A stretch of DNA of 40,803 nucleotides, from assembly GCA_002719615.1 (NCBI GenBank), contig PBHZ01000019.1:33651-74453 (forward strand), given 5' to 3'. A program made the translations under genes and the position numbers. Shown here one piece after another: positions 1-9,000 of the stretch (positions are counted from its first letter, which is position 1; each line of letters begins with the position of its first letter). The notes below the pieces were generated by a model, which made no database searches, was not told the DNA's origin, and saw only the letters and a program-made list of their open reading frames with translations. The stretch comes from Methanobacteriota archaeon. Lineage in GTDB: Archaea > Thermoplasmatota > Poseidoniia > Poseidoniales > Thalassarchaeaceae.

Positions 1-993
1 TTAGCTCCATCTTTGAATGATATTGTTCCTTTAGGTGATAACACATGGATAGCAATTTCTGAAGTAAAGGAAAACTCGCCCTTAATAGGTTCTACAACTT
101 CAGAACCTTCACAGGCTAAAGATGATATTAGTGCCTTTATACCTCCAATATATGCTATTAAGAGTAAGGGAGAAAAGGAAGTACTTTCAAATGGTTCAGA
201 AATTATCAAAGAAGGGGATACATTAGTTTTTGTTACGAATTCCACCTCAAAATTTCGTCTGATAACACGTGCTTTAGGAGCGCTTGATTCTGAATTACCT
301 GATAACCCAACTGTAGCAATTTTTGGTGCAACCCATTTTGGTAGCAAGATAGCTAAGAGGTATTTATCTTCTGGATCAAGTGTTGTTATAATTGAGCCAG
401 ATTTAGATACTGCAAATGAAATTGTTGGTTCAGAAATAGGTATTAATAAAAGATTAGATGTAATACATGGAGATCCGCAAGATGAAGAGCTTCTTAGGGA
501 ATTAGCCATAGATGAGCAAGATATTGCCATTTCTACTTTGGATGATGATAATCTAAATATTTCAATATCTATGAGGGCTAAGGATAAAGGTGTATCAAGA
601 ACAGGTCTTCTGCTTAAAGATAGGGCATTAGTAGAGGCTGTTAAAAGAATAGGACTTACTAGACCTGTTAGTTCCCGACAAGTTGCTATTTCCGCTATTC
701 TAAAATCAATACATAAAAACTATCCCGGATCTTATCAAAATATTCCATCTTTGCCTTCGATAGTTTCTCTTTCAACTATTATCAATTCTGATCATATACT
801 AATTAATTCTTCAATTAAGGATGCCGAACTTAATCTAGATGTGAGAGTAGTAATGATTGATAGGACAGATGATGAGGGTAATAGAGAGTTAAGATATCCA
901 ATTTCTGTGAATTCTATAGAAAACGGTGATAGAGTATATTTGTTAACTCAAAAAGATAATTTAAGGAAAGTTGAGAAGGCCTTAGGTAATTAA
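1..993 (+). CDS. trkA: Trk potassium uptake regulatory subunit TrkA (5'-truncated by window edge)
   Basis: Peripheral NAD(H)-binding RCK protein that gates the TrkH potassium channel from the cytoplasmic side. The frame is open from base 1. The first 80 or so residues look like a TrkA-C domain, followed by a Rossmann segment (TVAIFGATHFG, then an acidic IIEPD at the end of strand 2) and a second TrkA-C domain at the carboxy end. Family members have two N-C domain pairs in about 450 residues, so roughly the first 120 residues lie upstream of the window; a TTG at 13 is not a credible start. The glycine loop reads GATHFG rather than GxGxxG, so nucleotide binding in this second lobe may be weakened. 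The stop is one base from the trkH start, so the two are probably co-translated. Confidence 0.9.
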   Translation, partial: LAPSLNDIVPLGDNTWIAISEVKENSPLIGSTTSEPSQAKDDISAFIPPIYAIKSKGEKEVLSNGSEIIKEGDTLVFVTNSTSKFRLITRALGALDSELPDNPTVAIFGATHFGSKIAKRYLSSGSSVVIIEPDLDTANEIVGSEIGINKRLDVIHGDPQDEELLRELAIDEQDIAISTLDDDNLNISISMRAKDKGVSRTGLLLKDRALVEAVKRIGLTRPVSSRQVAISAILKSIHKNYPGSYQNIPSLPSIVSLSTIINSDHILINSSIKDAELNLDVRVVMIDRTDDEGNRELRYPISVNSIENGDRVYLLTQKDNLRKVEKALGN

Positions 994-994
994 T

Positions 995-2575
995 ATGAGA
1001 TGGGATGTAGTCGGTTTAGTACTAGGTTGGACAATTAGATTAATTGCCCTGCCGCTATTAATCGTTTCATTATTTAGCATATTGGAAGATGGTTTATCAT
1101 ATTCTGTCAAAACATACTTCTTACCTTTATTTATTTCTGGTATATTAGGGCAGTTGATGATTTCACTATCTACTGGATATGAAACATCAAACAGAGTGAG
1201 GGATAAAGAGGCATTTGCATCAGTTGCTTTAGGTTGGATTCCAGTTGTACTAATAGGTGCATTGCCATTTTGGTTAGGAGGTATGTTTTATGGGCCATTT
1301 GATTTTATTTCTGGCGATGCATCATTTAGACAAATTGCTCAGGGGGCGTTATACTCTTGGTTTGAGTCAATGTCAGGTTTTACTACTACTGGTGCTTCAG
1401 TAATTGATCAATCAAGTAGTCCAATTTGTAGAAAAATGTTTGATGAGGGTATTTTGAATGATTGTGTCGGCAGTCAACCGAAGAGTCTTCTTCTTTGGCG
1501 CTCATTAACACAATGGTTTGGAGGAATGGGAGTTATTATGTTGGGTCTTTTGATATTTTCAAGAGCTTTAGGAGGAGGAAAGGCACTTGCTAGGGCTGAA
1601 TTAACAGGTCCTACAGTTTCAAATCTTAGTACTACTTTAGAAGGTACTGCCCGTAAGCTGTGGGCAATATACATAGTACTTACAATAATAGAAGGGATTA
1701 CGCTATATCAATTAACTGATATGGGTGGTTTTGATTCTCTGAATTATGCTTTGACAACAATGCCCTCAGGAGGTTTTGGAACTAGTGACTTGGGCATAAT
1801 GTCCTTTAATGATCCACTTATTGAATCTATTATTCTAATTTTTATGTTGTTAACATGTATAAATTTTACTTTATTGTATTTCGCTATTGCTGGTAGATGG
1901 AGTGAAGTTTCTAAAGATGAAGAATTACGTACTTATTTACTGATTCTATTAGTTGCTTGGATTGCAATGGCCTTCAATCTTAATAGGGCTACAGATTACA
2001 ATATGGCCGAGTCTATTCGACATTCACTATTTCAATCTGTATCTATTTCAAGTACTGGATTTTCAAGTGCTAATTTTTCAGAATGGCCGGTTTTTAGTCA
2101 ATTTGTTTTACTACTTCTGATGATTATTGGAGCAAGTGCAGGGTCTACAGGGGGAGGTTTGAAGGTATTAAGAATTAGAATAGCATTTGAATTAGCTAAG
2201 AGAGAAGTAATGAGAATAATACAACCTAGAAAAGTTGTAACTATAAGATTCAACCAAAATGTAGTTGATGAAGACCGTATTTGGATAATACTTGGAATGG
2301 TTAGTTCTTGGTTGGTTTTAGTTACAGTATCTATGTTAACAATTTCTTTTCTTGAACCAAACCTTTCTTTGACCGATGTTCTCTCAGTATCAATTTCATT
2401 ATTAGGTAATACTGGTCCAGCTTTAGGATCTTTTGGCCCGGTGGGTGCTTCCTCAGTTTGGGCTGACCTCAGTCCTATGTCTATGTTCACTTCAACTATA
2501 TTGATGTGGCTAGGTCGTCTTGAACTACTAACTGTACTTGTATTATTACATCCAAGGACATGGTCTTCAGATTAA
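995..2575 (+). CDS. trkH: Trk-type potassium channel/transporter subunit TrkH
   Basis: Integral membrane K+-translocating subunit, 526 residues, the usual size. The four pseudo-repeated selectivity-filter loops are all visible: SGFTTTGAS near residue 130, TMPSGGFGTSD near 255, SISSTGFSSANF near 353 and LLGNTGPALGSFGP near 470, each between hydrophobic helices. The ATG at 995 directly follows the trkA stop. With TrkA it forms a K+ uptake system, commonly driven by H+ or Na+ in this family. The 3' end overlaps the convergent rfcL stop by four bases. Confidence 0.93.
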   Translation: MRWDVVGLVLGWTIRLIALPLLIVSLFSILEDGLSYSVKTYFLPLFISGILGQLMISLSTGYETSNRVRDKEAFASVALGWIPVVLIGALPFWLGGMFYGPFDFISGDASFRQIAQGALYSWFESMSGFTTTGASVIDQSSSPICRKMFDEGILNDCVGSQPKSLLLWRSLTQWFGGMGVIMLGLLIFSRALGGGKALARAELTGPTVSNLSTTLEGTARKLWAIYIVLTIIEGITLYQLTDMGGFDSLNYALTTMPSGGFGTSDLGIMSFNDPLIESIILIFMLLTCINFTLLYFAIAGRWSEVSKDEELRTYLLILLVAWIAMAFNLNRATDYNMAESIRHSLFQSVSISSTGFSSANFSEWPVFSQFVLLLLMIIGASAGSTGGGLKVLRIRIAFELAKREVMRIIQPRKVVTIRFNQNVVDEDRIWIILGMVSSWLVLVTVSMLTISFLEPNLSLTDVLSVSISLLGNTGPALGSFGPVGASSVWADLSPMSMFTSTILMWLGRLELLTVLVLLHPRTWSSD

Positions 2576-4071
2576 CTAAAAGAGTCCAAAGTAAATTGAT
2601 TAGTTGTGTTTGTTGATTTATCCTGAACTATTGACTCTAAATTTTCTGTAACCTCTTGTCTTAACTCCTCTTCATCGAATAATCTCATTACAGATTTAGA
2701 AATGTCTTCACTTTTGGATAAACCATTTAAGAAAAGATGATCTTCTCCGTTAAGTCCTAGTTTTTTTGTAATTCTGATATCATTAATATCATTTCCCATC
2801 TTTTCATCATGGATAGCCAAAAGTATTGGCCACAATTCTTCTTTTACAGAAGATTTACTGGAACTCAAATCTTTAGAGATTTTATCTATTATATTTCGAG
2901 AGGACCAATCTCCACTACTTCTCCTAAGAAAGTTTGGATAACCAAGAAATATTCTCGAATTAGGGCTCTTCGATAGGGGTATTATTGCAGCCTGTGCAGG
3001 GATATTTGATCCCCAGTACCATGAACGATATGCTCTATTTGTGAATTTTGTTGCCAATGCTCTATCTGCTAAACACATCGCTTTACTGATTTTTTCTAAT
3101 TCACCTTTCTTGAAAACTATTTGATTATTCCATGCAAACCATGCCAACATTTCATCAGGATCTTTATCTGAATTTATCATTATTTCAGTAGCACTATCAC
3201 TACTTCTACTTCTGTATATTAATTCTAATGATTTAAAAACATCAACTTGTACATCTCTCTTAGATACGCTAGACATTTGACTCACATTTTCATTTTTTAT
3301 GTGTCCATTACTAATAACGGAGAGTGCTTGTAAATCATGAATCAATGATCTTAAATCACCCACATTACTTTTTACTAAAGAATCCAAAGCGCCCTGGTCT
3401 ATTCCAATCTCTTCATTTATAATGATTTTTCTTGCTATTTTTTTCAAATCTACTACTCCTACTCTCTTGAATACAATTTCTTGTGATAGTCTCAATACTC
3501 TATCTCTATTAGCTCTCCAATTTGTATTTCCCCACAATCTCATAGGGTCATTACATGTCATAATTATTGGATGATTACTAGTTTTTAACAGGTTGATTAA
3601 TTCTCCTTTACCGCCCTTATCTCCCTTTATTTTCATATTCTCTTCTTCTAAACTAAAATTAATCTTTTCATTTGAAATTTGTGTAAATCCTCCACTCAAA
3701 TGATCTACCTCATCTAATAAAATTAGTGTTTTCCCTGACTTCAAAACTCCGTTACTAAAATTATCTAAAGAAATATGCTGTGAACTTCTTGTAGCGGTAC
3801 TTCTAATCGCTGCAGCATTCCGTTCCGCTGATGCGTTCATCTCTATAATGGACCAATCTTTTTCATTGGCAACAGCTCGTGCTAAAGTTGTTTTTCCTAC
3901 TCCTGGGGGGCCAGATAGTAAAATACCTCTTTTTTTAGGTATTTTGCCAGATTCCCATTTTTCTAGCCAGATCCTTATTTTCTCTATTTGCTTTTGATTC
4001 CCTTCCATTTCATTTATGTCCTTCGGACGGTATTTTTCCGTCCAATCATGGAACGCCTCGTCCTCATCCAC
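2572..4071 (-). CDS. rfcL: Replication factor C large subunit (clamp loader)
   Basis: AAA+ large subunit of the archaeal clamp loader, which with RfcS opens PCNA and loads it on primed DNA. It has the RFC box W-T-E-K-YRPK at residues 10-17, Walker A GPPGVGKT at 54-61 and Walker B LLDEVDHL at 118-125, then a lid and collar region. The last ten residues (TNQFTLDSFS) resemble a PCNA-interacting peptide, Q-x-x-L-x-x-F, but lack the second aromatic. A charged insert (EEENMKIKGDKGGKGE) sits between Walker B and the sensor 1 strand (MTCND). The start is a GTG, accepted because the YRP motif must lie close to the amino end. It lies 34 bases downstream of glyS on the same strand, likely one transcript. 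Confidence 0.92.
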   Translation of the reverse strand: MDEDEAFHDWTEKYRPKDINEMEGNQKQIEKIRIWLEKWESGKIPKKRGILLSGPPGVGKTTLARAVANEKDWSIIEMNASAERNAAAIRSTATRSSQHISLDNFSNGVLKSGKTLILLDEVDHLSGGFTQISNEKINFSLEEENMKIKGDKGGKGELINLLKTSNHPIIMTCNDPMRLWGNTNWRANRDRVLRLSQEIVFKRVGVVDLKKIARKIIINEEIGIDQGALDSLVKSNVGDLRSLIHDLQALSVISNGHIKNENVSQMSSVSKRDVQVDVFKSLELIYRSRSSDSATEIMINSDKDPDEMLAWFAWNNQIVFKKGELEKISKAMCLADRALATKFTNRAYRSWYWGSNIPAQAAIIPLSKSPNSRIFLGYPNFLRRSSGDWSSRNIIDKISKDLSSSKSSVKEELWPILLAIHDEKMGNDINDIRITKKLGLNGEDHLFLNGLSKSEDISKSVMRLFDEEELRQEVTENLESIVQDKSTNTTNQFTLDSFS

Positions 4072-4105
4072 ACATTATCCTTTAATCGGCGACACATCAA
4101 GATTT

Positions 4106-5833
4106 TTATTCTAAAAACATTTTTCCAATACTTTTATTGTTTAAGTGATGTAATATTTCTTCTATACTTGCTCTAATTTGGAATTGATCATCCCTTCTCC
4201 TAACTGTAACTGTCTTATCTTCCTTACTTATATGATCAACAGTAATTGTCCATGGAACTCCTATTTCATCAGCTCTTGCATACCTCCTGCCTATGGATTT
4301 ACTCGTGTCCATTTCCACTCTTACTCCGGGAATTGAATTAGCAATATTTGTTATTTCTGATGCTATTTTATCCATTCCATCTTTTTCGAAAAGTGGTAAT
4401 ATAATTGCATCAATGGGTGACACCTTGTCATTGAATTTCATCATAGTATAATCCTCTCCTTCTTTCACCAACTCTTCATATGAATGATCAAGAAGATGCC
4501 AAATAATTCTATCTATTCCAAAAGCCGGTTCAATTACATGAGGCGTAAACCATTCTCCTGATATATTGGTTTCAATTTCTTTAATTTCTACCATATCCCT
4601 TGTAATGTTTACAGTATTTCCATTGTCTAATTCAACTTTTTTAGGCCAATTATCATCATCTTCTAATTCTTTTAAAGCTTCAATAACTGCGCCCGATTCT
4701 TGTTTAAATATTGGTCCAATTACTGAAGTTTTAGGAGAGATAACTATCCTTTTTTCGACAAGAGTCTCATCAAATGATCTCCATGCTTTCATTAATTTTG
4801 AACCAGAATTAGAATTTTTCTCATGTGATTCTAAATCATGACATGTTCTATTAGCAATTCCTACGCATTCTATCCATCCATATTCACCAAAAATTTCACA
4901 ATCCCAACAATCTGATGCATAGTGTGCCATCTCTGTAGAAATGTGTTGTCTAAATCTGATTCTTTTCGTATCTATCCCTATTTCTGCTAGAAATTCCCAT
5001 GTTTTCAATAAAATCGATGCTACAGTGGGATGTTTGACTAAACCCATAGCAAATGCCTTTTCCAATGTTATATTATATTCCAAATCAAAACCACTTTCGG
5101 GATCAGGAATAAAATTAATTAAAGAATTATTAGATGATAAATCTTCCAGAGGAGGATTTTTGGGATCAATAAAGTATTCTAATTCAGCCATATTAAATTC
5201 CCTTAATCTTATCATCCCCTGTCTTGGACTTATTTCATTTCTATATCCTTTACCAATTTGGATAGCACCGAAGGGTAATTTCTGTCTAAAATGACGGTAA
5301 AGTGATGGGAATAGCATAAACATTCCTTGGGCAGTTTCAGGCCTCATGTATGCTACTCGCTGATTTTTCATAGCACCAATGCTAGTTTTAAACATCAAAT
5401 TCATTGGTTTTGCCGGTGACCACTTACTTTCATGGCAATTAAGACATATTATTGATTTATTTGTTAGTATTTCATTCATTTCTGAAATCTCGATTGTTTC
5501 TGGTTCATCATGAATATTTGCAATTAAATGGTCTGCTCTGTATGTACTGTTACAATTCATACAAACCGTCATCAAATCATTAAATTCTCCTACATGGCCA
5601 CTAGCGATTAACACTTGCTCTGGAGTTATAGTTGGCGAGTCAATTTCTACAATATCACCTTGATTAATCCAATGATCTAGCCAAAAATCTGTAACCTTCC
5701 TTTTTATTCTTGCACCAACAGGGCCGTAATCAATAAGCCCTGAAATACCTCCATATATTTCAAATGAGGGGAGTATAAAACCTCTTCTTTTTAAGATCGA
5801 GGTCAGTCTGTCTAATCGCTTCTCTTCAGACAT
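4106..5833 (-). CDS. glyS: Glycyl-tRNA synthetase (class II, alpha2 archaeal/eukaryal type)
   Basis: Charges tRNA-Gly in the cytoplasm. The class II core begins GLIDYGPVGARIK, contains the glycine-pocket sequence RPETAQGMF, motif 2 (GKGYRNEISPRQG), and motif 3 (EPAFGIDRI). A CxxC...CxxC pair (CMNC, CLNC) in the amino half suggests a zinc site. The anticodon-binding domain starts near SPIDAIILPLF. The ATG at 5833 (MSEEKRLDRL) is preferred; a TTG two codons upstream at 5839 is the alternative. About 575 residues is normal for the archaeal enzyme. It is divergent from the Lhr helicase gene across a 180 bp AT-rich spacer and probably leads a glyS-rfcL transcript. Confidence 0.95.
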   Translation of the reverse strand: MSEEKRLDRLTSILKRRGFILPSFEIYGGISGLIDYGPVGARIKRKVTDFWLDHWINQGDIVEIDSPTITPEQVLIASGHVGEFNDLMTVCMNCNSTYRADHLIANIHDEPETIEISEMNEILTNKSIICLNCHESKWSPAKPMNLMFKTSIGAMKNQRVAYMRPETAQGMFMLFPSLYRHFRQKLPFGAIQIGKGYRNEISPRQGMIRLREFNMAELEYFIDPKNPPLEDLSSNNSLINFIPDPESGFDLEYNITLEKAFAMGLVKHPTVASILLKTWEFLAEIGIDTKRIRFRQHISTEMAHYASDCWDCEIFGEYGWIECVGIANRTCHDLESHEKNSNSGSKLMKAWRSFDETLVEKRIVISPKTSVIGPIFKQESGAVIEALKELEDDDNWPKKVELDNGNTVNITRDMVEIKEIETNISGEWFTPHVIEPAFGIDRIIWHLLDHSYEELVKEGEDYTMMKFNDKVSPIDAIILPLFEKDGMDKIASEITNIANSIPGVRVEMDTSKSIGRRYARADEIGVPWTITVDHISKEDKTVTVRRRDDQFQIRASIEEILHHLNNKSIGKMFLE

Positions 5834-6014
5834 ATTCAATATACTGACTTAGCCTAAAGTCTTTCAAACCATCGTAAAAATTACAATAATTATGTCCTTA
5901 TCTTCAATTGATTTTATTTTTTTTTCTTATATTTTAAGTTCTTTTCATATCAAATCAGAGAAGCATTCATTTATGATTTCAATTCCCTTGACGTCGTAAG
6001 GTGCGATAAAAAAA
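5834..6014. promoter_or_regulatory. Divergent promoter region between glyS and the Lhr helicase gene
   Basis: This is the longest non-coding stretch in the window. It is very AT-rich, with a long T tract at about 5915-5925 followed by a TATA-like element (CTTATATTTTA, about 5926-5936) and a second candidate (CATTTATGAT, about 5968-5977) that lies some 40 bases before the rightward start. Both genes must be transcribed outward from here. I cannot tell which AT-rich element is used by which gene, and I saw no clear operator palindrome. Confidence 0.4.
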
Positions 6015-9000
6015 ATGCCAATTATTGAATATGTTGATACTAAAATGGAGACCTCCGAACTTCTTGAGCGTCTATGCCCTCCAGTTCGTAATTGGTTTGT
6101 AGATAAATTTCCTGATTTTACCGACCCTCAAAAAACAGCCATCCCTCAAATTCTGAATGGTGAACACTTACTTTTATGCTCTCCTACAGGTTCTGGAAAA
6201 ACTCTAACTGCTTTCTTATCAATAATAGATGATTTAGTAAGGCGTTCATTAGACGGTTCTCTGACAAATGATGTTCAATGTATTTATATTTCTCCAATCA
6301 AAGCACTTGCTAATGACATACAAAAAAATCTTATTGGTCCACTAATGGAAATTAAAGAAAGATTTTTACCTAATAGGGCTAAAGATATCAAAGTAGGATT
6401 AAGGACAGGAGACACTCCGCAAAAAGAAAGAGAAAGGATGCTTAAAAATCCACCTCACATACTAATAACTACTCCTGAATCTTTAGCTTTAGCCTTAGCA
6501 TCGAAAAGATTTAGGCCCATTTTAAATGATATGAAATGGATGATAATTGATGAAATGCATTCCCTAGTCCCCACTAAAAGAGGGACCCATCTATCACTAA
6601 GTTTGGCACTAATGGATTCTGTAATTGATTCTGATGTACAACGAATTGGAATTAGCGCTACAATGGAACCATTAGAAGCCGTTGCAGAATTTCTAGTTGC
6701 AAGTGATTCTAGAGAAAGTAAGTCAGAACCCCAAAAAGTTTCTATCGTGAAAATTTCCGGATCTAGAGACTTAGATTTAGATATAATCCTCCCCTCTCCT
6801 CGCTTTTCATCCATTCCTGTTAAAGAAATTCTTGAGAAAAATATTGAGGTGATAAAGCAATTAGTTGAAGCCCATACGACGACTTTAGTATTTGTTAACA
6901 CAAGAAATATGACTGAAACAGTGGTACAAAAATTGAAAATAGCAGGTCTTCAAGGGGTTGAAGGCCATCATGGATCAATGGATAAAAATATCCGTTTAGA
7001 TGTAGAGCAAAATTTAAAACACGGTTTACTTAGATGTGTAGTCTCATCATCAAGTTTAGAAATGGGTATAGATATAGGATCGGTAGATTTGGTAATTCAA
7101 GTTAGTTCTCCGGGTTCTATTGCTACAGCATTACAACGTATAGGACGTGCTGGACATCAAGTTGGTGGATTGCCTCGGGCACGTTTCTTGCCCAGTTCGC
7201 CTCATGATTTACTAGAACTTGTAGCATTACAAACTGGAATTCTTAGGGGTAATATGGATCTGCTAAAATTTCCTGAAAACTCTTTGGATGTCTTAGCGCA
7301 ATTTCTGATTGGCCTAACTATAATTAGAGAATGGGATATCGATGAAGGCTATGATTTAGTTTCTTCGTCATGGCCATACCGGAATCTACCCTATGACGAC
7401 TACATAGAAGTCCTCGACCTTCTTGAAGAAGAAAGGCGTATATGGGTTGACTGGGAAGAAAATAGATTTGGGAAAAGAGGGTACGCCCAAATGATTTATT
7501 ATACCAATATCGGAACAATTTCTCCTGACAATAATTACATGGTTTTAACTGGTGATGGGACACTCGTTGGTCAATTATCATCTTCATTTGTGTCAAGCCT
7601 CAGAGGAGGTGATGTTTTCCTTCTAGGAGGATCAACTTATCGAGTTTCAAGTATCAGAGGATCTAGAGTAAATGTTGTTTCAGCTACTGGATATAGGCCT
7701 ACCATACCGTCTTGGACGGGCGAAACCGCGAGTCGTAGTCATGAATTAAGTCAAGAAGTCTTAGATTTATTAAGTATCATTTCAATTCAATCCCGACTGG
7801 GTCTTGACAATAGAATATTTTTTAGAGATGCTTTAGGATTAAATAAACCAGTAGTAAATGCTATTTCTCAGTTTTTAGATGAACACGGGGCTACTACATT
7901 TCAAGTCCCATCCAGTGATAGAATTTTAGTTGAGCAAGTTGAATCTCCATTGCCTACATATGTAATTACTACTTGTAGAGGTAGAGCCTTTAATTTGGCT
8001 CTAGGATATTTATTTGCTGGAATTGCAGCTAAAGATGACATAACTATCCATGAACTATCTTTTGATGAAAATGGTTTTATGATAAAATTAAGCCACGAAG
8101 TAGAAATTTCTATAATTCCTGAAATATTCAAAAATGATAATAGTGAAGAAATATTACAACGTTATTTAATTGATTCCCAATTATTTGCAAAAAGGTTTAG
8201 GGAAATCTCATCCAGAAGTATGCTAAATCCTAGAAGGATTGGTGCAGATGAAGTAAGTCCTAAACAATTTTTACAGAAGGCAGATCAAATACTCCATAAA
8301 CATCGTCAGATGGATGATTCAGTACTTGTCAGAGAAGCAATGAATGAAATCTTAAGTTCTGATCTTGATATGAACCAACTCCGTGATTTTATTTCCAGAA
8401 TGGATAGCGAAGACGTTAGGATAGTTCATCGTAGAGTCAAAATGCCGTCTCCTCTAGGTATGACTCTATTCATGTCCTCGTTTGAAGATTTATTGTCATT
8501 AAGAACTAGGGCTTATCTAATTAAAGATGTAGATCCTGAAATACTCAGACGCCTTTTGGGTGCTAGATCATTAGCAACCGATCTAGATAAATCAAGATTA
8601 GATGAATATTATCAATCTAAAGTAGCAGTGCCTAGTGATGCTGCGAGCCTTTTACGTCTAATGGATATGGGAGGAGGTTTGGAAAAATCTCTAACTAATC
8701 CATTATATGGTGAAAAATTAAAAGAAATTGATATAGATACTACACGAAAATGGGTATACGAATTAGCAGAAAGAGGTTTAATTACCAAAATACGTTCTAC
8801 CGATGATGATAAAATAGATAATAAGTGGTTTTCAATGAGGATGGCTGAAGTCCATGGTACACTGGGTTGTTTGTCGGTAGCTGGTGCTGCAAATATGGAA
8901 GATTTACGATCTTTGTATACTGGAGGTTTAAATTTTGAGATGGGTGAAAACTTTACAAACGGTAAGCCAGATTCATGGAAAAAGACATATCTCTCAGACC

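Noticed and set aside
5858-6014. A small gene or non-coding RNA in the glyS-helicase spacer
   Set aside because: Only T-rich low-complexity sequence and TATA-like elements are visible; no open frame with a ribosome binding site and no stable fold was seen.
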